In this document: one piece after another, positions 7,829 through 16,694 of the stretch
How positions within the stretch are numbered: the first letter of the stretch is position 1
How the letters are laid out: each line of letters starts with the position of its first letter
Notes under the pieces: model-generated
Seen by the model: only the letters and a program-made list of their open reading frames with translations
The model's database searches: none
What the model was told of the DNA's origin: nothing
Assembly (NCBI GenBank): GCA_014649555.1
Contig: BMTG01000013.1
Coordinates: forward strand, 186,001-250,000
Source: Streptomyces globisporus
Lineage (GTDB): Bacteria > Actinomycetota > Actinomycetes > Streptomycetales > Streptomycetaceae
DNA length: 64,000 nucleotides
Direction: 5' to 3'
Program-made: the position numbers and the translations under genes

Positions 7829-8893
7829 ATGGACATGACGGAGAACCTTCGCCCGAGCGGCGCGCACCCGACGGACCAGGACCCGACCTCGTACCCGTAC
7901 GCCTCCTCCTACGGAACGGCGTACGACAGTGCTCCGGGCGGTTACCCGCCGCCCCCCGCGTACGCCCCCACCACGGGCCGGCGCAAGGCGAAGCGGCCGG
8001 TGGCGCTGCTGGCGGCGGTGGCGATCGCGGCGGGCGTGATCGGCGGCGGCACCGCCACCCTCGTCGGCCAGCTGAACGGCCAGAACTCCGCCGCCACCGG
8101 TCCGGGCGGCGCGGTCAACGGCACGACCGTCTCGCAGAGCAGCAAGGGCACCGTGGCGGGCGTCGCGGAGGCGGTCTCCCCCGCGATCGTGGAGATCGGC
8201 GCGGCCTCCTCCGCGGGCAAGTCCACCGGGTCCGGTGTGGTGATCACCGAGGACGGCGAGATCGTCACCAACAACCACGTCATCTCGGGCGCGCAGCAGA
8301 TCGAGGTCACCCTCTCCACCGGCAGGACGTACACCGCCGACGTCGTGGGCACCGACCCCGACAAGGACCTGGCGCTCATCAAGCTGCGGAACGCCAGCGG
8401 GCTGAAGACGGCGACGCTGGGCGACTCCTCCAAGGTCAAGGTCGGTGAGCAGGTCGTGGCCATCGGCTCGCCCGAGGGCCTGACCGGCACCGTCACCAGC
8501 GGCATCGTCTCCGCGCTCGACCGGGACGTCACCGTCGCCAAGGACGACTCCGGCGGCTCCGGACAGGGGCAGGGCCAAGGCCAGGGTGGGCAGGGCGGCG
8601 GCCAGGAGTGGCCGTTCGAGTTCGGCGGGCAGCAGTTCAACGGCGACACGGGCGAGGAGACCACCACGTACAAGGCGCTCCAGACCGACGCCTCGCTCAA
8701 CCCCGGCAACTCCGGCGGCGCGCTGATCAACATGGACGGCGAGATCATCGGCATCAACTCCGCGATGTACGCACCCAGTTCCTCGGCGGCGGGCAGTGGT
8801 TCCTCGGCGGGCAGCGTGGGCCTCGGCTTCGCGATCCCGGTGAACACGCTCAAGGCCGACCTGGACACCCTGCGCGCGGGGAACGGCTCCTGA
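7829..8893 (+). CDS. HtrA/DegP-like trypsin-like serine protease, membrane anchored
   Basis: 354 residues. A Pro/Tyr-rich cytoplasmic N-terminus (1-50) is followed by one transmembrane helix (about 57-80), then an S1C protease domain. The catalytic triad reads His150 (TNNHVI), Asp180 (DPDKDLALIKL) and Ser295 (SLNPGNSGGAL). A Gly/Gln insertion (about 241-260) lies between the barrels. Unlike full HtrA, no PDZ domain follows; the protein stops soon after the protease domain. It likely degrades misfolded proteins outside the membrane. No clear ribosome site precedes the ATG; a second ATG lies two codons in. The next two genes encode a two-component system resembling CssRS, which controls htrA genes in S. 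lividans, and CTCAG repeats precede this gene. Confidence 0.92.
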   Translation: MDMTENLRPSGAHPTDQDPTSYPYASSYGTAYDSAPGGYPPPPAYAPTTGRRKAKRPVALLAAVAIAAGVIGGGTATLVGQLNGQNSAATGPGGAVNGTTVSQSSKGTVAGVAEAVSPAIVEIGAASSAGKSTGSGVVITEDGEIVTNNHVISGAQQIEVTLSTGRTYTADVVGTDPDKDLALIKLRNASGLKTATLGDSSKVKVGEQVVAIGSPEGLTGTVTSGIVSALDRDVTVAKDDSGGSGQGQGQGQGGQGGGQEWPFEFGGQQFNGDTGEETTTYKALQTDASLNPGNSGGALINMDGEIIGINSAMYAPSSSAAGSGSSAGSVGLGFAIPVNTLKADLDTLRAGNGS

Positions 8894-8964
8894 CCGTGCA
8901 AGGCTGAGAGCGCCCCCGCAGGGCGGACGGACCCAGGTCGACACGAGAAGAGGACGAGACAGCG

Positions 8965-9705
8965 ATGAGCCCCGCCGAAGACGATCCCCAGCGCATCCTG
9001 ATCGTCGACGACGAGCCGGCCGTGCGCGAAGCGCTGCGGCGCAGCCTCGCCTTCGAGGGGTACGGGACGCAGGTCGCGGTCGACGGGTACGACGCCCTGG
9101 CGATGACCGAGGCGTACGCCCCCGACCTCATCGTCCTGGACATCCAGATGCCCCGGATGGACGGGCTCACCGCCGCCCGCCGCATCCGGGCCACCGGCTC
9201 CACCACGCCCATCCTGATGCTCACCGCCCGCGACACCGTCGGGGACCGGGTCACCGGACTCGACGCCGGGGCGGACGACTACCTGGTCAAGCCGTTCGAG
9301 CTGGACGAGCTGTTCGCCCGGATCCGGGCCCTGCTGCGCCGCAGCAGTTACGCGTCGGCAGCGGCGGCGGGCGCGGAGGCCCCCGACGACGACGTGCTGT
9401 CCTTCGGGGACCTGCGGATGGACCTGGCCACCCGCGAGGTCACCCGGGGCGAGCGGCGGGTGGAGCTGACCCGTACGGAATTCACGCTGCTGGAGATGTT
9501 CCTGTCGCACCCGCGCCAGGTGCTGACCCGGGAGCAGATCCTCAAGGCCGTCTGGGGCTTCGACTTCGAGCCGAGCTCCAACTCCCTGGACGTGTACGTG
9601 ATGTACCTGCGCCGCAAGACGGAGGCGGGCGGCGAGCCGCGCCTCGTCCACACCGTGCGCGGGGTGGGCTACGCGCTGCGGACGGGCGGGAGCGGAGAGG
9701 CGTGA
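8965..9705 (+). CDS. OmpR-family response regulator (CssR-like)
   Basis: 246 residues. The receiver domain has the acidic pair in ILIVDDEP, phosphoacceptor Asp59 (LIVLDIQMP), Thr87 and Lys109 (DDYLVKPFE). The winged-helix DNA-binding domain occupies about 145-240 ([35 protein letters not shown] ... VRGVGYALR). It overlaps the downstream kinase gene by four bases (GTGA), so the pair is translationally coupled. Placement directly after an HtrA-like protease, itself preceded by 11-bp direct repeats, suggests the pair senses secretion or envelope stress. That role is inferred from synteny with CssRS. Confidence 0.93.
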   Translation: MSPAEDDPQRILIVDDEPAVREALRRSLAFEGYGTQVAVDGYDALAMTEAYAPDLIVLDIQMPRMDGLTAARRIRATGSTTPILMLTARDTVGDRVTGLDAGADDYLVKPFELDELFARIRALLRRSSYASAAAAGAEAPDDDVLSFGDLRMDLATREVTRGERRVELTRTEFTLLEMFLSHPRQVLTREQILKAVWGFDFEPSSNSLDVYVMYLRRKTEAGGEPRLVHTVRGVGYALRTGGSGEA

Positions 9706-11213
9706 GCGGGTCGACGCCCGTCGCGGACGGGCGGGAGCAGGGTGGTGTCGGCGGGTCGACGGCCGTCGCGGGCGGGCGGCGGCGGGGCCTGCACCCGCTG
9801 CGCCGGTTCCGGTCGCTGCCGCTGCGCTCCCGGCTGGCCCTGCTGGTGGCCACGGCGGTCGCGGTGGCGGTCGCGGCGGTGGCGGTGGCGTGCTGGTTCG
9901 TGACCCGGGAGCAGCTGGAGGACCAGCTCGACGACTCGCTGCGCAACGCGAAGATGGACAACGCGCCGATGCGCGACCTGCTGTCCTCGTGCCTGAGCGG
10001 CGGGCAGTTGCCCGCCCAGGAGTTCCCCGGCCAGTACACGGTGCAGATCGTCGCGGCGAACGGCGACTACTGCACGGCCCCGAACACGACGCCCGTCCCC
10101 GCCCAGCCCAGCGACATCGCGGTGGCGGCGGGGCGGGAGGCCGACGCCCTGCACACGACGGAGAACGACGCCGGGGAGGACATGCGGGTCTACACCCGCA
10201 AGCTGCCGCCGGTGGTCAGCTCCGGCCAGGCCAACAACGAGCTGGCCGTCTCGGTGGCCCGCCCGCTCAGCGAGATCGACGCACCGCTGTCCACGCTCGC
10301 CTGGGTGCTGGCCCTGGTCGGCGGCATCGGCGTCGTCGGCGCGGGCGCGGCCGGACTGTGGGTCGCGCGGGCGGGGCTGCGACCGGTGGACGAACTCACC
10401 GAGGCGGTCGAGCACGTGGCGCGCACGGAGGACCTGACGGTGCGCATCCCGGTCGACGGCGAGGACGAGATCGCCCGGCTGTCGAACTCCTTCAACTCGA
10501 TGGCCGCCCAGCTCGCCTCCTCCCGCGACCGCCAGTCCCAACTGATCGCGGACGCGGGCCACGAGCTGCGCACCCCGCTGACCTCGCTGCGGACGAACGT
10601 GGAGCTGCTGGCCCGCAGCGACGAGACGGGCCGGGTGATCCCGCCGGAGGACCGCAAGGCGCTGATGGCATCGGTGAAGGCGCAGATGACGGAGCTGGCC
10701 GCGCTGATCGGCGACCTTCAGGAGCTGGCCCGCCCGGACGCGGCCGAGCCGGGCCCGCTCCAGGTGGTGGCCCTGCACGAGATCACCCGCTCCGCCCTGC
10801 GCCGCGCCCGCCTGCGCGGCCCGGAGCTGACGATCACGGAGGACCTGGCCCCCTGGTACGTACGGGCGGAGCCGGCCGCGCTGGAGCGGGCGATCGTCAA
10901 CGTCCTGGACAACGCGGTGAAGTTCAGCCCGCCGCGCGCCACGATCGACGTGCGGCTGCACCGGGGCGAGCTGACGGTCCGGGACCGGGGCCCCGGCATC
11001 CCGGCCGAGGAACTCCCCCACGTCTTCGAACGCTTCTGGCGCTCCCCGACCGCCCGCCAGCTCCCCGGCTCGGGCCTGGGCCTCTCGATCGTGGCCCGTA
11101 CGGTGCACCAGGCGGGCGGCACGATCGCCCTGCGCCCGGCCCCGGACGGGGGCCCCGGCACGGTGGCGGCGCTGACGCTGCCGGGAGCACCGACACCGCC
11201 ACCGGGGAGGTGA
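9702..11213 (+). CDS. Sensor histidine kinase (CssS-like)
   Basis: 503 residues from GTG. Transmembrane helix 1 spans about 43-67 and helix 2 about 200-222, enclosing an extracytoplasmic sensor domain of roughly 130 residues with two cysteines (SSCLSG, GDYCTAP). A HAMP linker (about 222-275) leads to the HisKA domain with His287 in [12 protein letters not shown]. The HATPase domain has [16 protein letters not shown] and GSGLGLSIV. It would autophosphorylate and pass phosphate to the coupled regulator upstream. The two extracellular Cys could form a disulfide sensitive to envelope redox or misfolding; this is inference. Confidence 0.93.
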   Translation: MSGSTPVADGREQGGVGGSTAVAGGRRRGLHPLRRFRSLPLRSRLALLVATAVAVAVAAVAVACWFVTREQLEDQLDDSLRNAKMDNAPMRDLLSSCLSGGQLPAQEFPGQYTVQIVAANGDYCTAPNTTPVPAQPSDIAVAAGREADALHTTENDAGEDMRVYTRKLPPVVSSGQANNELAVSVARPLSEIDAPLSTLAWVLALVGGIGVVGAGAAGLWVARAGLRPVDELTEAVEHVARTEDLTVRIPVDGEDEIARLSNSFNSMAAQLASSRDRQSQLIADAGHELRTPLTSLRTNVELLARSDETGRVIPPEDRKALMASVKAQMTELAALIGDLQELARPDAAEPGPLQVVALHEITRSALRRARLRGPELTITEDLAPWYVRAEPAALERAIVNVLDNAVKFSPPRATIDVRLHRGELTVRDRGPGIPAEELPHVFERFWRSPTARQLPGSGLGLSIVARTVHQAGGTIALRPAPDGGPGTVAALTLPGAPTPPPGR

Positions 11214-11369
11214 GCACAGGCGTCCAGGACGACGCGCTGCCCCGCCCCGGCCACCGTGCGTGCGCCCCTGCCCCTTCGGGCGGTGGTCTCTGCCCCTGGG
11301 GACCTCGCCGTTCGGGGTGCCGTCCCTGTATCCAGAAAGGTACGTCGCTGATCGAGGGAAGGGCTCTCC

Positions 11370-12839
11370 GTGCGGGCACAGGGCAAGGACAGGACAGGTC
11401 ACTCCGGCGACAGGCCGGAACGGGCCGTCGCCACCCCCACGAAGGAGTCGGCGACGGCCCGGCAGGGGGCGGCCCCCTCGGGGGCTCAGCCGCTCCTCGC
11501 CCTCCAGGCCACCGTGGGTAACGCCGTCGCCGTCCAGATGCTGCGCCGGGCCGCGGACCAGGAGCGGGAGCAGAGCCAGGACCAAGGCCAGGAGCGGCAT
11601 CGGCACGGTGCGGGCTGCGGTCATGAGGAGGCCCAGCGGCCCGCCGTGCAGCGCTCCACCGTGCACGACGTCCTGCGGACCTCGGGCCGTCCCCTGGAGG
11701 ACACCGTCCGCACGGACATGGAGTCGCGGCTCGGCGCGGACTTCTCCGACGTACGCGTCCACGACGACAGCGCCGCGAAGGCCTCCGCGGCCGAGGTCGG
11801 CGCCCGCGCCTACACCTCCGGCAGCCATGTCGTCATCGGCGACGGCGGCGGGGACCGGCACACCCTCGCCCATGAGCTCACCCACGTCATCCAGCAGCGC
11901 CAGGGGCAGGTCGCGGGCACCGACAACGGCGGCGGGCTGAGAGTGTCCGACCCCTCCGACCGGTTCGAGCGGGCCGCCGAGGCCAACGCGCGCCGGGTGA
12001 TGGCCGCCCCGGCCCGTACGGACGTGCAACGGGCGCCGGACCCTTCCGGCCGCCCCGCTCCGGCGACGGCGTCGGTGACGGCGGTGCAGCGGGTGGGCGG
12101 TCCTCAGGAGATGCTCGGGGCAAGTCACTGGAAGGGCGAGATGGAAACGGCGGGCCATCCGCTGCTTCCGCCGAAACAGAAGGGCAAGAAGAAGAAGGCG
12201 AAGGCGCCCGTTCGGAAGCTGGAGGACATCCTGGCCTCGGTGGGCCCCGGGCTCCTGGCGGAGCTGAAGGCACTCGCCGAGAAGGGCGAGACCGGCCGCC
12301 TGAAGCTCTACCGCACGATGATGGCGGAAGAAGCGAACGCCATCATGGAGTGGAAGGGCCTGGCCGCGCTCACCGAGGAGTGGATCACCTCCCAAGAGGA
12401 CACCGAGGGAATCTCCAAACGCTTCCGGGGGGCCGTGGCGAAGGGCGAGGCCGGCATCATGCCGATCAGCAACCACCTGGGCGACGCAGGCCAGGCCGAC
12501 GAGTACTTCACCAACGAGGACACCCAGGTGACCATGGAGTTCACGCTCAAGCCCGGCGCCCACGAACTCCTCTTCTCGCCGGACTACATGGCCATCTCCG
12601 GGGACAAGGGAACCCCTTACCACATCAGGAAGACCCGGGAGAGCGCCGACAACCCGTTCCCGGAGGCAGCCGCCGGCGAGGGCGCGCTCGCGGGGTACAT
12701 CGGCCTGAAGCCCGAGGAGAAGGAGCCGTTCAGCCTCTCCATCGGCAAGACCGACATCACGCGACTCCTCTTCCAACTGTTCGTCGAGGACATGCGCGCG
12801 GTGCGGGGTGAGAAGAACCTGACGTCCGGCACCGCCTGA
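11370..12839 (+). CDS. DUF4157 (eCIS-core) protein with unassigned C-terminal domain
   Basis: 489 residues from GTG, behind GGGAAGGG. The middle (about 105-180) is a DUF4157 domain with the metalloprotease-like HELTH motif at 168-172 (LAHELTHVIQQ). Such proteins accompany contractile injection systems and polymorphic toxins. A Lys-rich linker (about 268-282) leads to a C-terminal domain (about 310-489) with LKLYRTMMAEEANAI, PISNHLGDAGQADEYFT and EFTLKPGAHELLFSP. The pattern is compatible with an ADP-ribosyltransferase-like fold, but I cannot confirm it. No sheath or tube genes are nearby, so if it is an effector the machine lies elsewhere. No signal peptide is present, consistent with loading in the cytoplasm. 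Confidence 0.82.
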   Translation: MRAQGKDRTGHSGDRPERAVATPTKESATARQGAAPSGAQPLLALQATVGNAVAVQMLRRAADQEREQSQDQGQERHRHGAGCGHEEAQRPAVQRSTVHDVLRTSGRPLEDTVRTDMESRLGADFSDVRVHDDSAAKASAAEVGARAYTSGSHVVIGDGGGDRHTLAHELTHVIQQRQGQVAGTDNGGGLRVSDPSDRFERAAEANARRVMAAPARTDVQRAPDPSGRPAPATASVTAVQRVGGPQEMLGASHWKGEMETAGHPLLPPKQKGKKKKAKAPVRKLEDILASVGPGLLAELKALAEKGETGRLKLYRTMMAEEANAIMEWKGLAALTEEWITSQEDTEGISKRFRGAVAKGEAGIMPISNHLGDAGQADEYFTNEDTQVTMEFTLKPGAHELLFSPDYMAISGDKGTPYHIRKTRESADNPFPEAAAGEGALAGYIGLKPEEKEPFSLSIGKTDITRLLFQLFVEDMRAVRGEKNLTSGTA

Positions 12840-12861
12840 CATTCCGCCCGGTGCGGCCGAG

Positions 12862-12897
12862 GGGGCGGGCGCGCCGGGGCTCCGGCCCGCCCGCCCC
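12862..12897. terminator. GC-rich terminator between convergent genes
   Basis: GGGGCGGGC (12862-12870) pairs with GCCCGCCCC (12889-12897). It lies between the convergent DUF4157 and phospholipase genes and can serve both. There is no T-tract, as is common in Streptomyces. Confidence 0.5.
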
Positions 12898-12902
12898 GCA
12901 CC

Positions 12903-13838
12903 TCACCCCGCGGGGTTGTGCCGGATCAGCGACTCGACGAGCCCGGACCGCTGGTTCGGGTAGTCCAGCGGGACGATGCCGAGCCCGGTCCACCCGGCGG
13001 TCTCCGCGCGCTCCAGGAAGGAGTGCACCTGCGGGTTGAGCCGGTCGGCGTTCCAGCGGGGCGGCATCAGGGCGGCCGTGGAGACGTAGTTCATGTAGAA
13101 CTTGCCGGGCTGCGCCGCCGCCTTGCGGAACTGGGCCTCGATCTTGGGGTACTTGGCGAACGGCTCCGCCATGTAGTCGTCCTGGATGTCGAAAAGCGCC
13201 GGGTCCGCGTACCGCACCCCGGGCAGCCCGCCGTTGTCCGCGAGCAGCACCACCTTGCCGCGGGCCCCGCCGAGGTCGGGGAGCGTGGAGTCGAGGCGGA
13301 ACAGGGACCGCCAGCCCCGCCGGTCCAGGTAGTCGTCGAAGACCGCCCGGAACGCGGTGTCGCTCTCGGAGGAGTACTCCTGCTTGACCCGCATCAGCAC
13401 GGTCTCGGTCGGGCGGGTGGCGAGGAAGTCCCGGCAGGCGATGAGGACATCGCCGAACATCATGTTCTGGAACGACGCCCCGTGGTGGATCGCGAACGAG
13501 CCGTCGATGAGCCGGCACCGTACGTCGAGGAAGCGGATGCCGCTGGTCAACTGCTGGGCGATCGTGGTGTTCTGGCACTCCGACCAGGGCCCGCCGAACC
13601 GGGCGCCCGAGTCGTGCGTCCCCGGGATGGTCAGCCGCTGGAGCGCGGTGCCGTCGGGCAGGGCGGCCATCCAGTCCTGCGTGCCCCGGACCGCCCGGGC
13701 CTTCTCCCGGGTGGCGGCGACGGCGGGTGCCGTGCCCACGATCGCGGTGGCGGATACGGCGAGGGCACCGGCCAGAAAGCCTCTGCGGGAGGGCCGGGAC
13801 GGGGACGCGGACTCGGGCGTGCGCGCGGGGGTGGACAT
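12903..13838 (-). CDS. Secreted phosphatidylinositol-specific phospholipase C (PLC-X domain)
   Basis: 311 residues from the ATG at 13836-13838, which follows GGAGG. A twin-arginine signal (SRRGFLAGALAVSATAIVG, ending near AVAA) indicates Tat export. The mature part is a PI-PLC X-type barrel with the catalytic His in IPGTHDSG (about 79) and a second His in IHHGASFQNM. LDVRCR and VLMRVKQEYSS also fit the family. It would cleave phosphatidylinositol or GPI-type lipids to the inositol phosphate. It is single-gene, convergent with the DUF4157 gene and divergent from a secreted beta-trefoil protein. Confidence 0.9.
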   Translation of the reverse strand: MSTPARTPESASPSRPSRRGFLAGALAVSATAIVGTAPAVAATREKARAVRGTQDWMAALPDGTALQRLTIPGTHDSGARFGGPWSECQNTTIAQQLTSGIRFLDVRCRLIDGSFAIHHGASFQNMMFGDVLIACRDFLATRPTETVLMRVKQEYSSESDTAFRAVFDDYLDRRGWRSLFRLDSTLPDLGGARGKVVLLADNGGLPGVRYADPALFDIQDDYMAEPFAKYPKIEAQFRKAAAQPGKFYMNYVSTAALMPPRWNADRLNPQVHSFLERAETAGWTGLGIVPLDYPNQRSGLVESLIRHNPAG

Positions 13839-13961
13839 GCGGGTGCCTCCAGGGGCCGTGGGGGGTCGGACCGGGCGGTAACCCTTGGATTCTGTCGGGT
13901 GCACGTCACGCAGGAAAGAGGACGTACGCCGCTGTCCGGCGGCGGAGAGCCGCGTCCAGGT

Positions 13962-14009
13962 GAACGGAATACCTCGGAACGGAATATTCACCATGTCGCC
14001 GAACGGAAT
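13962..14009. promoter_or_regulatory. Three GAACGGAAT direct repeats in an AT-rich divergent spacer
   Basis: GAACGGAAT occurs at 13962-13970, 13977-13985 and 14001-14009. They lie in the 355-base divergent region between the phospholipase and the beta-trefoil gene, next to a conspicuously A/T-rich stretch (about 14020-14065) likely to hold a promoter. The identical spelling of three copies within 48 bases suggests a regulator site. Confidence 0.45.
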
Positions 14010-14193
14010 TACCGAAGCCCCATAAAAAGATTGCCGGAAATAACGAAAAACCCTTATTCTGGGCCCACTTGGCCGGTCCATTCGACCGGCACCGCCGCGA
14101 AGAAAAGGCGTTTTCCGGCAAGCCCCCGAGCAGCGGCCGACGCCTTCATTTCTCTCCGTCGCGGAATCCATCGACACCTTGCGAGGAAGACCT

Positions 14194-14868
14194 GTGCGAC
14201 GTATGACCTCCGCGCTGCTTTCCCTGAGCGCCCTGCTGGCCGCCTCCGCCCTTGCCGTCCCCGCGGCGGGCGCCGCACCGAGGAACGACAAGCCGGCCGC
14301 CGCGCCCGCCGGGTGGGAGACGGTGGACGGGCCCGAACTGGCGAGATTCGCCGGGGCCGACGGAAGAGCCCAGGCCCCGGCCGCCGCGGGCCGCAGCGCC
14401 TCCGCGCGGGCGGACGACTCCGGAACGTTCGCCCTCAAGTCGGTCCGCAACGGAAAGTTCACGGCCACCGAGAAGAACTACGCCGCCCCCAACACCGGTG
14501 TCCTGCGGGCACGTTCCGCCGCGGTCACCGGCGCCTGGGAAGGCTTCGCCTTCGAATGGCACGAGGCCACCCAGACGTACGCGCTGAAGTCCCTGGCGAA
14601 CAACCGCTATGTCGCGGTCGAGGGGAACTACACCGGCAACGCACAGAACATCCTGCGCGCCCGTTCGACCGGCGCGGGCACCTGGGAGCGGTTCACGCTC
14701 TACTACAACGAGGACCTGGACCGCTGGGCGCTCCAGTCCGCGCTGAACGGCCGCTTCGTCGCCATGGAGAACAGCTACACGGGTTCGCTCCAGTACGCGC
14801 TGCGCGCCCGGTCCCTCGAAGTCACCGGATCCTGGGAGCAGTTCGAGCTCTTCGAGATCACCGGCTGA
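14194..14868 (+). CDS. Secreted beta-trefoil (fascin-like) protein
   Basis: 224 residues from the GTG at 14194, chosen because GAGGAAG precedes it; a TTG start 15 bases upstream is also open. A Sec signal peptide ends near AAGAAP. After a linker, three repeats of about 40 residues follow, each with an ALKS.x.NGKF.A.E..Y opening and a VLRARS close. They have the spacing of a beta-trefoil with fascin or actin-crosslinking-like repeats. Such folds usually bind carbohydrate or other ligands; no catalytic domain is attached. It is a stand-alone gene. Function unknown, perhaps a secreted lectin. Confidence 0.8.
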   Translation: MRRMTSALLSLSALLAASALAVPAAGAAPRNDKPAAAPAGWETVDGPELARFAGADGRAQAPAAAGRSASARADDSGTFALKSVRNGKFTATEKNYAAPNTGVLRARSAAVTGAWEGFAFEWHEATQTYALKSLANNRYVAVEGNYTGNAQNILRARSTGAGTWERFTLYYNEDLDRWALQSALNGRFVAMENSYTGSLQYALRARSLEVTGSWEQFELFEITG

Positions 14869-14882
14869 CACCACGGGGCCCC

Positions 14883-15524
14883 TCAGGCAGCGGTCCCCGC
14901 GAGCGGCCCGACCCCCGGCCCGTCCAGGTCGTCGAGCGCCACCCGGCGGCCGGACACGGCCAGCAGCAGGGAAAGGGCGGGACCGGCCACCTCCGCCCCC
15001 TCCCCGATCGACAGGTCGGCGTCCGTCGCCGTCAGCCGGACGGGCGCCACCGCCTCCTTCGCCCCGCCGAACGACGCCGGAGTCCGCACCTGGAGACGCA
15101 GCGCCCGGACCACCGCCTTCGGCGGATAGGAGCGGACCAGGCCCACCGCCCGCCGGATGTCCTCACCGTGCACGACCTCCTCGACCAGCCGGGTGTCGAG
15201 GGAGGCCGGAGGCGTGGTCGTCCGCGACACCACCCGTCGCAGCCGCTCCAGCGTCTCCGCGGGCGACGCCCCGCGCCGGAGCTCCACGCCGCGCGCGTTC
15301 TGCAGATCGAAGTCGAACCGCGCCCGTACGAGTCCGGCGACGAAGCCGGTACGGGTCGTGAGCGCGGTGTCCACGAGATGGGCGGCCACATCGTGCACGG
15401 TCCACCCCGCGCAGAGCGACGGTGTCGCCCACCGGTCGGCCTCCAGCCCCGCGAGGTCCTCGACCAGCGCCGCGCGCTCGGCGTGCACCATGCGCCAGAT
15501 CCCGCGCTTCTCGTCGCTCTTCAC
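14883..15524 (-). CDS. Maleylpyruvate isomerase-type, mycothiol-dependent (DinB-fold) protein
   Basis: 213 residues from the GTG at 15522-15524, selected because GGAGG precedes it by 5 bases (VKSDEKRGIW). The N-terminal half is a DinB-like four-helix domain with the family motif SLCAGWTVHDVAAHLVDTA. The metal-ligand pattern includes His of VHDVAAH and a later VVHGEDIRR. The C-terminal part is a small alpha/beta domain. Members use mycothiol in isomerisation or conjugation, but most paralogs in Streptomyces have no assigned substrate. It is convergent with the beta-trefoil gene, with a 14-base gap. Confidence 0.85.
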   Translation of the reverse strand: MKSDEKRGIWRMVHAERAALVEDLAGLEADRWATPSLCAGWTVHDVAAHLVDTALTTRTGFVAGLVRARFDFDLQNARGVELRRGASPAETLERLRRVVSRTTTPPASLDTRLVEEVVHGEDIRRAVGLVRSYPPKAVVRALRLQVRTPASFGGAKEAVAPVRLTATDADLSIGEGAEVAGPALSLLLAVSGRRVALDDLDGPGVGPLAGTAA

Positions 15525-15815
15525 GGCTGCCTCCACTCGACTGCGTCCTGACCGGGTCTGCCGTATGAGACCCCGGGCACGCCCGAAACTCATCGCCACC
15601 GGCCACCGGCCACCGGGCGTCGGCCACCGGGCAACTGATCAATAAAGGTGATCTTGTCACCCCGTGTCATGAATTCGTAACAGCGCGCAAACAGCACAAC
15701 TCCTCCGCGTCACGACCTGTCCGACAGGGTGTGACTCACACCACTTCGAGGCGTGAGGAGCCGGGCGCCCGACCAGGCGTCGCGCAGTGAACGCATCAAG
15801 AAACCGGGGAACGAC

Positions 15816-16289
15816 ATGATCGACATCCGACGCGCGGCAGCCATCGGCGCCGCTGTCACCGCCACCGCCTGCGCCGCGGTCGCGCTCGCACCGGCCGCCG
15901 TCGCGGCCGAGCCGGCCGCCCAGCGGGCCACCGCGGCGCCGAAGGCCGCCGCCGCGCAGTACAACGGGGTCTGCGGCAGCGGCTACACCGTGGTGAACTC
16001 CGCCCAGATCGGCACCAAGGGCACGGTCTTCCTCACGTACAACTCCGCCACCGGCAAGAACTGCGTGGTGACCGTCCGCAACAAGCCCGGAAAGGCCGTG
16101 CACATGACGGCCTCGCTCGGCTTCGCCTCGCCCACCACGACGGTCACGGACACGGGGTACTTCACCACGTACGCGGGCCCGGTCCACCTCGACGCACGCG
16201 GCCTGTGCGTGACCTGGCGCGGCGAGATCTCCGGTGAGGTGGCGGGCAAGAACGGCACCAACTGCGGCTCCCGGGCCGCGAACCGGTGA
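15816..16289 (+). CDS. SapA-like spore-associated secreted protein
   Basis: 157 residues from ATG 15816 after a GGGGA site. A Sec signal peptide of about 32 residues precedes an Ala-rich linker. The mature domain is YNGVCGSGYTVVNSAQIGTKGTVFLTYNSATGKNCVVTVRNK, closely matching what I recall of spore-associated protein A of S. coelicolor. Four Cys (GVCGSG, KNCVV, GLCVTW, TNCGS) probably form two disulfides. SapA coats spores; a structural role on spores or aerial hyphae is inferred. A perfect hairpin follows directly. Confidence 0.78.
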   Translation: MIDIRRAAAIGAAVTATACAAVALAPAAVAAEPAAQRATAAPKAAAAQYNGVCGSGYTVVNSAQIGTKGTVFLTYNSATGKNCVVTVRNKPGKAVHMTASLGFASPTTTVTDTGYFTTYAGPVHLDARGLCVTWRGEISGEVAGKNGTNCGSRAANR

Positions 16290-16310
16290 CGGTCCCGCAC
16301 TGACCATCTG

Positions 16311-16350
16311 CGGCTCGTCGTGTGGTGTGCGCACACCACACGACGGGCCG
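16311..16350 (+). terminator. Loop-less 40-bp palindrome after the SapA-like gene
   Basis: The arms 16311-16330 and 16331-16350 are complementary over 20 bp with one G-T mismatch and no spacer; the centre reads GTGTGCGCACAC. It starts 21 bases after the stop codon. It probably terminates transcription, though zero-loop palindromes can also bind dimeric proteins. Confidence 0.6.
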
Positions 16351-16594
16351 CGGCGCATTCACTCCCGGAGCCGGGACCGGGTCGCCGTGGATGACGGACG
16401 AGGGCGCGACCGCGGTGCGTCATGGGGCCTCGTGGGCGACACCGCCGGGACGCAGGCTCCGGGAAGGTCCGGCGTGGCACAGCGAGGCGGAAGATCGGGG
16501 GTGAGCAGTTGGCGTGCGGTCATGGGTCCCACCTGCCGTACGAGGAGCCGGTCGGTCTCTCAGCAGTGATTCGTAGCCGTACGGCAGGAGGATT
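16351..16594. other. Intergenic stretch without a convincing gene
   Basis: The only short frames here have poor codon bias and no family resemblance. One structural element is visible: CCTGCCGTACG (16532-16542) repeats inverted as CGTACGGCAGG (16578-16588), with 35 bases between. Confidence 0.5.
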
Positions 16595-16645
16595 GGGCCC
16601 GCCCCGCCCGTCCGGTCCCCTGTTCCGGACGGGCGGGGCGGGCCC
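16595..16645 (-). terminator. Strong terminator after cupin gene
   Basis: A perfect 21-bp stem: 16595-16615 (starting GGGCCCGCCCCG) pairs with 16625-16645, leaving a 9-base loop. It lies about 50 bases past the stop of the leftward cupin gene. Confidence 0.75.
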
Positions 16646-16694
16646 CGGGCTCAGGCAGCGCGATGCTCAGGCCCCAGCTCAGGCGCTCAGGCGC

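Noticed and set aside
9669-12842. Very long open frame (over 1000 codons) on the minus strand
   Set aside because: It is the mirror of the two-component and DUF4157 genes; high-GC DNA leaves the antisense frame free of stops. Its product is low-complexity and matches no family.
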